A DNA stretch of 64,000 bases from positions 62,001-126,000 of the forward strand of contig JAIXMQ010000009.1 of assembly GCA_025716855.1 (NCBI GenBank), in the 5' to 3' direction. This DNA is from Pilaira anomala (lineage: Eukaryota; Mucoromycota; Mucoromycetes; Mucorales; Mucoraceae). A program made the position numbers and the translations under genes. This document shows positions 10,225 through 24,100 of this stretch, piece by piece. The notes under the pieces are model-generated. The model was not told where the DNA came from. It saw only the letters and a program-made list of their open reading frames with translations, and made no database searches. Position 1 is the first letter of the stretch; every line of letters begins with the position of its first letter.

Positions 10225-11304
10225 TTTAAATATATATATATATAGATATGTTTTTTTTTAAAAAAAGAAAAAAAAAAGAAAAGAAGAGAGAAAAGTTACG
10301 TGCAGCGTGAAATAAATGATATCTATTTATACTAAAGATGGAATAGGGCTTAGCCTGATGATTGTAGTCGGGAAAAGAAAATAGTCTCGGTTTGTTAATT
10401 AAAAAATGCCAAGCTTGCGGTTTCCCCACCACCCACCCACCCACCTATATAGGTAACTAACACAATTTGTGGCAACACACGGGAAATTCCTTTTTCATAC
10501 ATTGCCCCTTTTAAACTTTCAAATAGTGGCGGGAACACCCTCTTAAAGAGTTTTTTCTTTATTAGAGTGGAGGGTTTCATTTAGTTATATCGAAATACAT
10601 AGTTCGTCATAGATATATATATATATCTTTAAAGAGTTTGGTACAGAAAAAAAAAAAAAGGTCATGTATTTATTTAAAAAAAAAAAAAAAATCGTTTTGT
10701 TTATAATCTTTTTCTCGAGCGTGCGCATTCGGTTAATTATGCAGATTGTCTGTGTACACATGAAAAAAGTCTTTTAGGCTTAGAAGAAAGATTTTTCTTC
10801 TCTTCCCCAAAAAAAAAGATATGTGTCATTTATATTCGAAAACGAAAAAGCCGAAAAAGAGTTTTTCGCGTTAAAAAAATACCTAGATGATATTGGATTA
10901 TGCTCAATAGAACTCGAATCAGGGGAAAGAGAGAGAGAGAGAAGACAATGGGTTCTCATTTTACTTTTTCAAAGGAAAAAAAAAAAAGCTTATTTTTGCA
11001 TGTAATACATCATCTTTGAATAAATCCAAAAAAAAAAAGTGTCGATTTGCCCGGTTATTTTTAAACCCCAGGTCAAATTTTCGCGTGTTTTTTTATTCAC
11101 TTGAAGTTGACTCCTTTCATCAAAAAAAGAGAGTGTGTAGCAAGAGACATCAGTCTTTCACTTGTGCGTATTCGTGTTTGTTATTATTTTATGGTACTCT
11201 TTTTAACAACAACAACAAAAAACTTTGTGTGACACACATTTAGAAATCATCTGAGATTATGTATTACAAAAACAGACATTCGTTTTATTTTTAAAATAAC
11301 AAAC
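10225..11304. other. Intergenic between two minus-strand genes
   Basis: Promoter side of the C2 gene and 3' side of the DUF7721-type gene. It contains the C-rich motif above, several A-tracts and a GA run (10927-10942). A 60-codon open frame at 10823-11005 lacks an ATG and seems fortuitous. Confidence 0.5.
10424..10445 (-). promoter_or_regulatory. G-quadruplex-capable motif about 200 bp upstream of the C2-protein start
   Basis: The plus strand reads CCCC-ACC-A-CCC-A-CCC-A-CCC, so the minus strand has four G tracts with 1-4-nt loops. It lies 5' of the minus-strand gene starting at 10224, on its coding strand. It is isolated in AT-rich DNA. A regulatory role is inference. Confidence 0.5.
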
Positions 11305-12102
11305 TTATTTCTTAAACATCTTATTCATTAAACCAGAAGCCATAGCTCCATAATCTACACCACCACCGCCTTGTTGTTGTTGTTGTTGAGCTTGAGGAGG
11401 AACTTGGTTATAACCTTGTTGTTGTTGCTGATAGTGATTGTTTTGTTGTTGATAGTGATTGTTTTGTTGTTGATAATTATTGCTTTGTTGTTGATAGTTA
11501 TTGTTACCTGGAGGAGGAGGATACATATTGCTATTATCATGCTTTTGGTTATTGTTATTACCACCACTACCTCCAAGAAGAGAACCCACCATAGCACCAA
11601 TACCACCCATACCACCACCACTACTTTGTTGTTGGTTGTTATTATTTCCACCACCACCACCAGAAGAAGAAGAACCCATAAGCATACCCAATAAACTACC
11701 AATACCACCTGATGAGCTACTGTTATTATTACCACTTGCTTGCTTTGACATATATAACTTGACGGCCATCATAGCAGCTTGTTGAATAGCTGCATTCTTA
11801 TTATCTCCTCCTCCACTTCCACCACTTCCACTACTATTACCTAAAAGCTTTACAGCTTGGGACATGGCCATACTAATCATATCACTCATGCCACCACCCG
11901 ATTGTGAGCTTCTTTCTAAAGCTTGAACTGCTGCTGCGTTACCAATGGCTTCAGGTGAATTGTCTTGGTTAGGGTTACTCATCACGCGTTCATAAGATTC
12001 GTGTGCAGCTCGAATTTCATGATCCTCGGCAGGTTTTTGGTTAGAAGTGTTACCCATGACATTGGAAAGAGTAGATGAAAAGTCATCATTATCTATTTTA
12101 TC

Positions 12103-12140
<38 letters not shown>

Positions 12141-12308
12141 TCATTTTTTTTTATATATACCTCCACCACTTGGACCATAACCATAGTTATTGCTGTTATT
12201 ACCACCTTGATATCCACTAGCTTGACCTCCTTGGTAACTAGCGGCTTGACCTCCTTGGTAACTAGCTGACTCACCACCACCTTGATATTGATTATTATAT
12301 CCACTCAT
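11305..12308 (-). CDS. DUF7721-type ('beta-flanking') Gln/Gly/Asn-rich protein
   Basis: Exons 12308-12161 and 12092-11305 encode about 311 aa. Exon 1 is built of YQGG repeats (MSGYNNQYQGGGESASYQGG...). Exon 2 opens with a compact helical part (DDFSSTLSNVMG..., AAHESYERVMSN, GNAAAVQALERS, AVKLLG, AAMMAVKLYMSKQ), then Gly/Ser/Asn-rich sequence with short hydrophobic GSLLGMLMG and GAMVGSLLGG segments, then NNHYQQQ repeats, ending YGAMASGLMNKMFKK. The helical part resembles fungal proteins annotated DUF7721 or beta-flanking, of unknown function; this is recalled family resemblance. An upstream in-frame ATG at 12332 would add 8 residues. MSGYNN is preferred as the start because the YQGG repeats begin there. 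Confidence 0.7.
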
Positions 12309-14120
12309 ATTTATTATGTGTATTCTTTTCAAAATAAAATAAAAAAAAGGATGAAAAAGAGAAAAAAAAAAAAAAGTGCTAAAAATAAAGTCTAAATAAA
12401 CACTTTTTTTTCTGCAACGAAAAATTTTGTGACCTTTGGTTTCGCATTTGATAAATCCTCTCCGGGGAACTCGATCGGATTTGGGAAACTTATTTCGTGA
12501 GCATATTTATAACACGTAAATAACGCACATTTTGGGCCAAGAGTCACATGATAAGAAAGAAATGTCGAATTGAAAAGGAATCAATATTCTCTTTTCGCTT
12601 CTTTTGAGAGCTCAATATGGGTGGACAAACATCTGTACATTGCCCCTCCCTCCCCCCTTTTTGCTTTCGCTTTTGTGGGAGGACAATTCTCAAGTAAGAT
12701 AAAAATTACTTGACAGCAAGTATGACAACGATACGAGTTCTTCCCTTAAAACTGCCTTTCCCAGGCGTATACATAGAAGGATTTCTTTTAAGCGTGAAGG
12801 TGCTGCTAATTCAGAAGTACATAGATTTGAGGTCGATTGAAAATTACTCTTAGTAAAAAGTAGTGTAACTTTATATTATACAAAATCATTATCAAACAAT
12901 AAAAAAAAAAAAAACTTTAATAAGCTTGTTTTCATACAGTTAAACACCCCCCCTCCCCTCTCTAACCTAGGAAACTAAAAACAACAAGAGCTTACTTAGT
13001 TAATTTCTGCTCACACTTTCCAAAAAAAAATATATTCCAAGAAAACAATCAAGAGAAAAATTATATATAAAATTTGTAATTCAAAGGTATATATAATAAC
13101 GTATTTATTCACTACAATTCAAGGTACCATTTTTGGCTTCAAGAGTTTTTTTTTTTTTATCAGCGTAAAAAAACAACAACAACAATGGTTCTAATAAAAA
13201 AGACAAACGACATATTATTAAGTGGAACGGATCATTGTTTAACGCATTGATGTAACGTAGTGAGTGAATATTATGAAAGTACAAATATAAATTTGATTTG
13301 GTGAAACATTTCTTTCTTGATCCAAACTAAAAATCTTTTCTAGGCAAAGTTACTTAGGATCAAAAGGATAGATGGATAATAAACAAAAAAAAAAGACTGA
13401 ATAAGATATTACGTTCAAAAAATGATACTTAGCAATGGAATAATCCCCCTCCCCCTTCCTTTTGCCTTGGATTGTTTTTCATAGTGATGAAAGTTTTATT
13501 AAATAGCTCCATGTTCTAGATGCTTTGCTGCTGTCTTCTTTGTTCTCTATTTGGCCCAGTGGTTTTGCATCAAGGTTTTCTGATTGTTATTTAGTAGCAG
13601 CTGTAAAGGATCGAATGATATCAAATGATATCAAATGATGTATTTTTTTTTTAATTTAAAAATATGCATAATAAACAATAAAGAAGATTTACATATACTT
13701 GCATATATATTATGATTATAGGAGCCTTTTGTTCCTGTCACTTTTGTAATAAGTGTTCATAAAAACCAAAAACTTCCTCTCCAAAATCCTGCTCAATCAG
13801 AACTAGATAGAATATTTTTTTTCCATCTGCAAGTGCCGCTTCCAAAATCCGCCCAAAAAAAAAAAAAAAAATACAAAGTCATAAAAAAACAAAAAACAAA
13901 AATACTTCAACAAATCATCTTTTTTTTTTCATTGTTAAAAATGAATGAAAACAATAAAATAGATGATCCTTAAAGAGAAATAAAATGAGTTGATTATGTT
14001 TCTTTTTTACTACCATGGAGTGATGTGACGGTCAAAAGAAACGTCTTTTTCACCCCCCAAAAAGCTCTTCTTGTGAAGCCCTAAAAAGTCACACAGAAAA
14101 ATGAAAATGTTAAATAACTT

Positions 14121-14155
<35 letters not shown>

Positions 14156-14264
14156 CCCTTTTTTTTTTTATTTTTCTACACCATCTCGGACTTTTTTATA
14201 TAACCTTTTTTTTTTTTAAAAAAAAAAAACAAAAACAAATACAAATATACAAGAAAAAAAAAAA
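12309..14264. other. Intergenic, divergent promoters of the DUF7721-type gene and RAS
   Basis: Nearly 2 kb without a convincing frame on either strand. It contains a short tandem ATGATATCAA repeat (about 13616-13638), C-rich runs at 12649-12659 and 12948-12959, and a long T-rich leader (14121-14170) before the RAS start. Confidence 0.5.
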
Positions 14265-15095
<831 letters not shown>

Positions 15096-17050
15096 AATTA
15101 TTTTCCCTTTTTTTTTTCTTTTTTCTTTATATTATCTAATTATTTACTTACTTATTAACCAACATTATTCCCTTTTCTTTCTTTCTTTTATGTTATTCCA
15201 TGCCCCTCTCTCTCTCTCTTCTATAACACACACACACGCTTTATTATTTAGTTACAAGTAATTTTTAAAATCAAATATCTGTCACTTTTTTTTTTTTTTT
15301 TTTTTTTTATAAAACATGTGTCTTTTTTAAATTTTATCGGAGAAAAAAAAAATTAAAATGATCTGATCATCATTCTCACAAATTAGTTTTTGCATACTCT
15401 TCTTTCATGATATTTAATTATTGAATAATATGAATGACAGTTACAAGGTATTCACCTAAAGTTTTATTTTCTGTAACCGTAAACCAAGATTTTACTCTAA
15501 TATATTATTCTTCACACATGGCAAAAAAAAAAAAAAAATCCGTGGAAAAAATAACGTGTCAATTGAAAATCAGCCCTTTTTCTCACCTCACTCCCTCTTT
15601 TTTTTTCTTTTAAAATCCACGAGGAAAATCATCACTAATCCCCGCCTTTACTCTAAAAACACATGCGTAGATCCTCTTAATATTCATGAACAGGTCTGTG
15701 CTTGTCTATCGCGTGCCTTTTCCCAACCCGAAATTGGTTATATAATATATATATATATATATATTCATCGCACAAAAAAACACTAAAAACAAAAATTTTC
15801 AAAAATTTATTGTGTAACTTTATTTAATGAAAAATACTTAGTCTCTATTGTTCCTTATTTTCTCATTAACTCGTGCTTTTATCAAACGTTTGTAATATTT
15901 TATTAAGAAACACTTTCATATTATTGTGTTACTTCTAACAAAAAAAAAAAAAAAACTCTACCTTTATAGTTATTCTTTCCAAATTCTATCGAAAAGCCAT
16001 AAAAAAAGGGGGGTACTTATAAACGTTGTCTGCATTGATAAATGAAAAGCGCCGCCTAAAACAATTCACAAACACACAGCAATTTATAAAAGCTGTAATC
16101 AACCATTATAAGTGAGCGGGGCTTCTTTCAATGATGAGAGAAATCAATTTCTTCTTTAAATCAGTCTAATATATCTTATTACAAAAAATAAAAACTTTCT
16201 ATCGTCCCAGAGAAAACAACCTTTTCCCATTTTACTCATGTTAGATTCTTTAAACTGTGTTATAAAAAAAAACAATCTTTTCCTCTGTGTATACATACTC
16301 ACAAATAAGTCATTGCATTTTTCAGATATCTAAATTCAAGATATTATACAAAAAGGCTTTTTAACATATCCCTTTTAAAAAAATTTCTCCAATATATATG
16401 TATTACAGAAAGCTATAAATTATTTTTTCCAACTTTGATAGTTAATAAGGAAGAATGTACTTTTAGTTAGTTAGCGCTGTCTCAGCAATATACATATATA
16501 CATTAATTCATCTCACTCATTACCGTAGTTAGTCATTGTCAAGTAAAAAGAAATAGTTTTGGAAAGAGAGGTGCTTTACCTTTTCTATATTATTTATAGC
16601 TTATATGCTAAAATTTGACCAAATGATAGAAATTGATTGCAGAGTATTACAAGCTCCTCCAGTGATACAGCAGTAAAAAAAAAAAGCGAATCAATTTTTT
16701 TATGTATACATACATGTAGTAAGAGTCATTATATGTAAAATCTGTAGAGGTAACAATAAAAAAAAATGAAAATGATTCTGATTTAGTTAAAATACTTATA
16801 AAAATTTTTTATATATAAAATTCCTGGCTCATTTAAAAGGATATTTCCCTGTAATAATAATAACATCCTAAATAGTAAGATGAATAAATCACCATTCATC
16901 AAAGCTTGCTTCATCTTCTTCGCTCTTTCAAAATAAGCCACTGTATAAGTTTTTTTTTTTTTTTTTTTTTTTTTTTCTTTTCCTTGGGGGGGTTCTGTAT
17001 TTTTTTTTTCTTCTTCTTTTTTTTTAAACGCGTTTTTTTTTTTAATAACA
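15096..17050. other. Intergenic, AT-rich
   Basis: About 2 kb with no supported gene. It contains CT and CA runs near 15207-15237, an AT run near 15746-15764 and a strong T-rich leader just before the ARC1-like start codon (16950-17043). Confidence 0.5.
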
Positions 17051-18747
17051 ATGGCTGCTGTACTTCGTATTCCCGAAAAGACTGCTACTGAAGTTCTCTT
17101 AACTTATAAGTTAACCAAGTCTAACGCTCAACTTGAGACTGGTGCTGAACTTTCCTTGGAGGTAAAAAAAAAAAAAAAAAAAGAAAAGGGGAGGAAAGAC
17201 AGTGTTTTTTTTTTTTGACATTGTATGTAGGTTGATAACGAGAAAATGGATGCTCCCAACACTATTATCAAGTACCTTGTTTCCAAGTCTGCTGATAAGA
17301 CTGAATTACTCGGTACTGATAAGACTGAACAAGCTCAAGTAAGTTTAATCTTTTTTTTTTTTAATATATACTAAAGCTTTGATATGTGTAGGTTGAAGAA
17401 TGGTTATCTTATACCAACCAATCTCTTAGAGGCGTTGGTAAGAAGGAAATCGTTTCCAACATTGAGGTAAATACATTTTTGGATATCATGAAATCAACAA
17501 ACTAACCCCCCTTTTTTGATGTGTACATATAGAAAAAATTAAACGATCATTTAAAGACCAATACTTACTTTGTTAACAACCATCTTACTATTGTTGATAT
17601 TGTCATCTTTGGTCTTTTATTCTCTCACACTGTAAGTTTTCTTGTTCATAAAAAAAAAAATAAGGTAGCTCATGCGTTTTTATTATTAGAAAAGCATCAA
17701 GGTCACTTCTGCTCCTAATACTTTACGTTGGTTCGATCTTATTCAAAATACGGTTGTCAAGGCTAACAACTTGACTCAAGATTTCCCTTTGGTTGAAATC
17801 AACCTCGATGATGTTCCTGAGCCCGCTGCTCCTGTTGTCGTTGTAAGTTGGATTTTTTTTTTTTATATATACAAAAAGAGAGAGAGAGAGAAGAGTGGGA
17901 AACTTAAAAAAAAAAATATATACATAGAAAAAGGGCGATAAGAAGGGTGATGCTAAGGCTGGTGCTAAGAAGGGTGAAGCCAAGGCTGATGCCAAGACTG
18001 AAAAGAAGTCTGAAGCTGCTGCTACTGCTGCTCCTGCCACCGAAGAAAAGAAGGGTGCTGTTGAAGGTGGTAAGCCCAAGAAAGAGAAGAAGGTAAAGGC
18101 CAAGAAGGAACCTGCACGTAAGTGATTTCAATCAGTTTTTTTTAAAAAAAAAAAAAAAAATGATGAGGATAACTTAAAACCCCCCCGTTTATTTAAATTT
18201 TTCTCTAGCTGCTGCTGTTGAAACTGATCAACCTGTATTTTCCCGTATCGATATTCGTGTTGGTTACATTAAATCATGTAAGAAGCATGAAGGTGCTGAT
18301 TCACTCTATGTTGAAGAGATTGATATCGGAGAAGAAGAACCTCGTACAATTGTATCTGGTCTTGTTCGTTGGTACCCTGTTGAAGAGATGGAGAACCGTT
18401 GGGTCCTCGTTTTGGCCAATTTGAAGCCTGCTAGTATGCGTGGTGTCAAGTCCTTTGGTATGGTTTTATGTGCCAGTGCTCCTGATGGTTCCGCGGTTGA
18501 ATTATTAGGTCCCGTTGACCCATCCAAGGTCAAGGCGGGTGACAGAGTGTATGTTGAAGGTATGGAAGGTGAGCCTGAGAAGACCTTGAATCCCAAGAAG
18601 AAGTATTGGGAGACTGTTCAACCTGAATTAAAGACCAATGATCATCTTATTGCTCTTTATGGTGATAAGCCTCTTCTTATCAAAACTGCTTCTGGTGAGG
18701 CCGTTCAATGTAAGGTCGCTTCTGTTAAGAACGGTGGTATTAAATAA
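17051..18747 (+). CDS. ARC1: Arc1/AIMP1-type tRNA-binding aminoacyl-tRNA synthetase cofactor
   Basis: Seven exons: 17051-17161, 17231-17338, 17392-17466, 17533-17631, 17690-17842, 17928-18117 and 18209-18747, giving 424 aa. Residues 1-165 form a GST-C-like domain (VEEWLSYTNQSLRG, FVNNHLTIVDIVIFGLL), as used by Arc1 and its synthetase partners for docking. A Lys/Ala-rich linker (about 183-250) follows. The C-terminal 175 residues are an EMAPII/Trbp111 tRNA-binding OB domain (FSRIDIRVGYIKSCKKHEGADSLYVEEIDIGE, VSGLV, LANLKPASMRGVKSFGMVL). The protein is expected in the cytosol delivering tRNA to Met/Glu-tRNA synthetases. Most introns are phase 0. It converges with an F-box-like gene 236 bp downstream. 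Confidence 0.95.
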
Positions 18748-18983
18748 GTCAATTGTACAAAAAAAAAGTATTTTTTTTTTCTCTCTCTTTCTCTTTCTCT
18801 TTTTTGGAAATCTTCCTGTAACATAATGCAATTAAAAAAAAAAAAAAATTCTTGCTTTTTTATGTTTATGTTTTTATCATGTCTCTATTATTAGTTCCAT
18901 CATGATATAAAAATGTTTTTACTACTATATAAACGTAGTATTTTCAATATCATAAGAATTTCTGTTTATTATTATTATTTATA

Positions 18984-19856
18984 TCATGTTAATAACCATT
19001 GTAAATGTGAACGACTAGAATCTATTTCTGGCTCTTGATCATTTTTTAAAACATATTTTACATAATTGTACTCAAAACGTATAGAGAAGTTTGGTATACC
19101 TGAAGCAGCCCTTTGTAAGTCATTCAATACCTCTTTTTCTTCAAACTCTTCTGGTGGTACATTCATGTTTAATTTGAAGACTGATATGTACAAAGCCTGT
19201 ACCGGTCTTAAACAAGTTATAATGTTCATCAACGTATTCATATCCATATACATTGATGTTAAATTAAGTATGTCCAAACATATATTTGCTGATGAGTCAG
19301 TTCTTCTCAACTCTACACCGCTGCTGCTGCTACTCTCGATTTTATGAATCCTCGTGATTTCAAGCTCTTTTAAGTGAGGAATCAATTTTAAAAATCGAAT
19401 AAAATCTATAACGTACAAATTTTGAATGCTGACTGACCCACCTGCTCTTACATTCCTGACGTCACGTAAGAATAGAGAAGGAAGTCCGTTAGCAATGCTT
19501 ACTGAAGTTAAATTGTTGCTGAAGGAAGGGATAATTTTTTCAAACCAAATACGATACATACGAAAATAATCGATGTGTTTATACCCTTCGAAATCTACTA
19601 AAGTAATCTTCTTTACTTTTTCTACCAAAAAATCTAAATCCCTCGATAATTTCTCCAACGAACTTTCATCGACTTTGATTGATGATCCGTCAAAGAACTC
19701 TTGTGCTGCCACTTTCCAAGACTTGCATACAGATAAACACGTCTTGATATCCCTTTTTTTCCCCTCCAAATGAGTTACGTTAAGTAGGTTTTGAAATACC
19801 ATTACCAATAGTTCAGTAGGTAGAGTATTATTTAAAGGTCTTGATCTTGATAACAT
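18984..19856 (-). CDS. F-box-like protein
   Basis: Single exon of 290 aa. The N-terminus has an F-box-like motif (LPTELLVMVFQNLL..., then CLSVCKSWKVAAQEFF). A weak leucine-rich region follows (NLTSVSIANGLPSLFL, IRFLKLIPHLKELEITRI, ICLDILNLTSMYMD). F-box proteins are substrate receptors of SCF (Skp1-Cul1) ubiquitin ligases; the substrate cannot be told. It is the intact relative of relics at 7620-8545 and of the disrupted gene at 57811-58517, so it belongs to an expanding local family. A long GA repeat sits directly upstream of its start. Confidence 0.7.
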   Translation of the reverse strand: MLSRSRPLNNTLPTELLVMVFQNLLNVTHLEGKKRDIKTCLSVCKSWKVAAQEFFDGSSIKVDESSLEKLSRDLDFLVEKVKKITLVDFEGYKHIDYFRMYRIWFEKIIPSFSNNLTSVSIANGLPSLFLRDVRNVRAGGSVSIQNLYVIDFIRFLKLIPHLKELEITRIHKIESSSSSGVELRRTDSSANICLDILNLTSMYMDMNTLMNIITCLRPVQALYISVFKLNMNVPPEEFEEKEVLNDLQRAASGIPNFSIRFEYNYVKYVLKNDQEPEIDSSRSHLQWLLT

Positions 19857-19860
19857 TAAT

Positions 19861-19865
<5 letters not shown>

Positions 19866-19926
<61 letters not shown>
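19866..19926. repeat. GA dinucleotide microsatellite (~30 units)
   Basis: An uninterrupted GA run of about 60 bp starting about 10 bp upstream of the F-box-like start codon. On the transcribed minus strand it is a CT tract in the 5' leader or core promoter. Confidence 0.95.
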
Positions 19927-19929
<3 letters not shown>

Positions 19930-21183
19930 AAATAATTTAGAGAGTTTCTTCTGGTTATACCTTTATATATTCAGGTCATTTCAATTTTTAAAATGTTACG
20001 TTCATTGTCATAGTAACAACATAATTAACATGGGTCACTTTATTTTCTGACACCTTGTTGACAACTTCTTTTCTCAACATTTTTATTTTTTTCTTGTATA
20101 CGGATCAACGCTTCCGATATAATACATGCTTCCCTTATATATCAAACTCTTTAAAAGTGAGTGAGTTGAACTGTCTGATCTTGTTACTGCTTTCTGTGAG
20201 TTGCATATTGAATAATTAATTTCTTTTTTTGAACTATTAGATAATCATCTTGATTAAAAGTCCCGGGGTCCGCATAGTAGTAGTAGAAGACACACATGAT
20301 CATGAATTAAAATGCATAAAAAAAAGATTCGAGACTTTTTGTAACTAGCAAGTGGGGCTTCTAACTAAATCAGGGAATTTTTTCTACGTAATTTTCAGTG
20401 ATACAAAAAAATAAAAATTCTGCACACACACACACACACACACACATACATACAAAATATTTAGTTGAGGGAGAACTATATATATTAAATACAATTTTTT
20501 TTTTTTTTTACTTCAATTAATGAATTAAGGATTATCATAAACTCAATTAAAAAAAAAAAATAATATATAAAAAATGCAGGAAAAAAAAAAAGAAGATCTG
20601 ACGTCAATCATATATGGTCAAGATGGAAATTAAATTCTGTTTTTATGCGAATATTGATTTATTGACGAGGTGCCTACGACTTTACAAACCGCATAATGCA
20701 AAGTTCAATCATAAATTTTTAAAATCATCCGATCTGCGTCTTTTGTAAATAAACTTTTTTTTTTTTTTTTTTTCAACTCTCAAAACGGAGTTTTATCACC
20801 GCCCCTTTTTTGAGTGAATTGAGAAAGGAGAAAACAGAGCGAGAGAAAGAAGAAGAGAGAGAGAGAGAGAGAGAGGTCTTATATAGCTTTTTTTCATTTT
20901 TTATTAGCTGATAAAAAAAACCTACTTAAGGTGAAATGCCACGTTCTCTAGTTACTTAGCCAAAAAAAAAAGATGAATTTTTACTGACTCAAAAACTTTA
21001 ATTAGTGCCCTTTTTTTTTTTTAAAAAAAAAAAAAGAAAATATAAAATCATTAAAAAACCTCTCTTCTTTCCTTTCTCTCTCTATTTTTTTTTTTTTTTT
21101 TTTTTTTGTCTTTTTTAAAATTTCTGTGCTATATATACATATATAAAAAATAAATATAAAAAAATAATTAAATAACGCGTATT
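19927..21183. other. Intergenic, divergent promoters (F-box-like gene and PUF)
   Basis: No gene seen. It contains a CA run (20423-20446), GA runs (20839-20874), and CT/T tracts (21060-21107) ahead of the PUF start. Confidence 0.5.
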
Positions 21184-24100
21184 ATGCAACAAGGTCCTTT
21201 TAAAATGGATTATCCGAATAGAGGACAACCAGACCTTCAACAACCGAAAGCAAGAAACCAACCTCAAGGCCAGGTAAAAAAATAAAATAAAAATAAATAA
21301 ATAAAAATACACTTTACTAATTTTTTTTTTTTAAAAAAAAAAAAAAAAGCTTGCTGCTCTTATGAGAGGTCGTGTAGATTCCGAAAACGAGCTTTACTTA
21401 GTAGACAATATGCAACATGATCAAAGACCAAGTAGTGCACCACCAGATCCCCATCAGTTTCAATTCCCAATACTTTCCAACCAACCTACTTCTTGGAAGA
21501 CTCATAACCAACCTATTCCTTCACCCCTTTACGATCCTTCTTCTTCATCTCGTCAAGTATGGTCAAATAATTCTAAAAAACCAACAAGACCTGCAACTTT
21601 AGATACCTATCATAGTAAGTTCTCTCTCTCTCCCTCTCTCTTTTTATAAATGTATGTAATATAGCAATAGATTAACCAATTAAAAGGTTTCCAAGGTAAC
21701 CAAGATGACAACAACATTGGTTACTTTAATAATTCAATGCAACAACAACCTGAATCTTCTTATCAAAACGTCTGGACACCGTCCGGATTAGTATCATCGA
21801 ATCAAGAGAACGATATTGAAGTAAAGTATATATATATAAAAAAAAAAAAATTTGAATCATAATAATTTCTCACACAATATATTAGTCTTTAAGATCTTCT
21901 TCACCATTTGTACAACAACAACTTCAACAGCATCAGCAATCACAGTATCATCAACAACAACAACAACAAGGTTCGAGAATAAATCAAGGTAGAGGTTACT
22001 TTTCCATGTTTGCTGAAGACCAACAACAACAACAGCAGCAGCAGCAGCAACAACAACAACAACAACAACAAAGCTCTCCTAGTTTAGGGGAATCTTCTTA
22101 TGCACGTTTCCCTTTGTCACGGCCCATGTCACCTCCTGTCCGCAGCAAGTATGTAACATCACCTCCACCTCGTGCAAACTCCACTCCGCCCGCCAATCAT
22201 CATTTAAATAATCAACAACAAAGACGAATTGAAGATTATGAATATACGCAATTGATGTTGGATAAAGTAAGATAAAGAAAGATTTTATAGAGACAAAAAG
22301 AGAGAGAGAAAGAGAGAGAGAGATTTTTTTTTTTTACCCCTTTTTTTATTAACTCTTTTTTTTTTTCAACCCCCTTTTTTTTTCTTTATCTTTTACCCCT
22401 TCCTCTTTTTTTTTTTTTTTTATAGCAGCAACAACAGCAACAGCAACAACAACAACAAGAAGACATTCTGTCAAAAAGAAATTTACAACAACAACAACAA
22501 AGGTACTTTCAATGGATGAACAGTCAAGGACAAAACACAATACCTCACCAAAGTTTAGATGCTGTCTTAAATGAAAGCTCAATGCCATGGGGTGGTAATA
22601 TGTCACCAGGTAATAATAAATAAATATATATATATATATATACATTGAAATGAAAAAAAAAAAAATTAACTTTATTCATCCCTATAGTAGCTAGTCCATT
22701 TGAATCCGATAGTAGAAGTAGAATTCATACACCTCAACCTTTACAACAACCACATCATCTTCAACAATGGGAAGAATCAGAGAATGTGAACCCTACTAGA
22801 CCTTACATCAATACCAAGTTCACTACCACCGAAGATAATACGATGATTAGAACCCCACTTGGATGGGACACAAGTCGATCCAATAGTCCACTCATTCATA
22901 ACAGTTTACCTACCACGCCCATTGTAGATAACAACGATCGTCTCTTACTTCAATTACAATCTCGTCAAAGACAAATCTTATTACAACAAGAGCAAATCCT
23001 CATGTTACGAGAACAAATGATGAGACAACCTAGTTCACCTTATCAACCCATTTCTGTCACCATCCCAACCATTCACACTAACAACAACAACACTAACAAC
23101 AACAACAACAACAACAATTCACGTCAAAGAGGTCCTCAAGAGACCCCAAGTACACCTACTACTGCTGCTGCCACAGACACCATTGCACCCATCATCCGGT
23201 CTCCACTGCTTGAAGAATTCCGTAGTAACAAAAACAAAAAATTCGGATTAAAAGATATTATGCATCATGTCGTTGAATTCAGCGGTGATCAACACGGCAG
23301 TCGATTCATCCAACAAAAGCTCGAGACGGCTAACTCGGACGATAAACAATTCGTATTTGACGAAATCTTACCCAACTGCCTTCAACTGATGACAGATGTA
23401 TTTGGAAACTACGTGATTCAAAAGTTATTTGAACATGGAAATCAAGCTCAAAAGACCGTCTTGGCCAAACAGATGGAAGGACATATCCTTTCGCTTTCTT
23501 TACAAATGTATGGATGTCGTGTGGTTCAAAAGGCACTCGAGTATGTCTTGACCGATCAACAGGCGGTTTTGATAAGAGAGTTGGATGGCTGTGTCTTGAA
23601 ATGTGTGAAGGATCAGAATGGTAATCATGTGGTTCAAAAGGCTATTGAACGTGTGCCTGCCCAACATATTCAGTTTATTATTGATACCTTTTATGGACAA
23701 GTATATCATTTGGCCACTCATCCTTATGGATGTCGTGTCATTCAACGTATGTTTGAACATTGTCCTGAAGATCAAACTGTAAGTTATTGTGGTATATGTG
23801 TCATGAAAAAAAAAAAAAGTTTTTTTTTTTTTTTTTTTACCTTCTAAATACTAACCTTCTCTCATTTGTTACATATAGATTTACTTGTTGGAAGAACTTC
23901 ATAGAAGTACAAGTCAATTGGTTCAAGATCAATACGGTAATTATGTAATTCAACATATCCTTGAACATGGTAAACCAAAAGATAAGGCCATGATTATCAG
24001 TAAAGTAAGAGGTCATACACTTCAATTAAGTAAACACAAGTTTGCAAGTAACGTCGTTGAGAAATGTGTTGCTTATGGTTGTCAAGAAGATAGACAAGCT

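Noticed and set aside
10823..11005. 60-codon frame (SFIFENEKAEKEFFALKKYL...)
   Set aside because: No ATG start, no acceptor, ends in an A-tract-coded Lys run; no sign of a longer gene.
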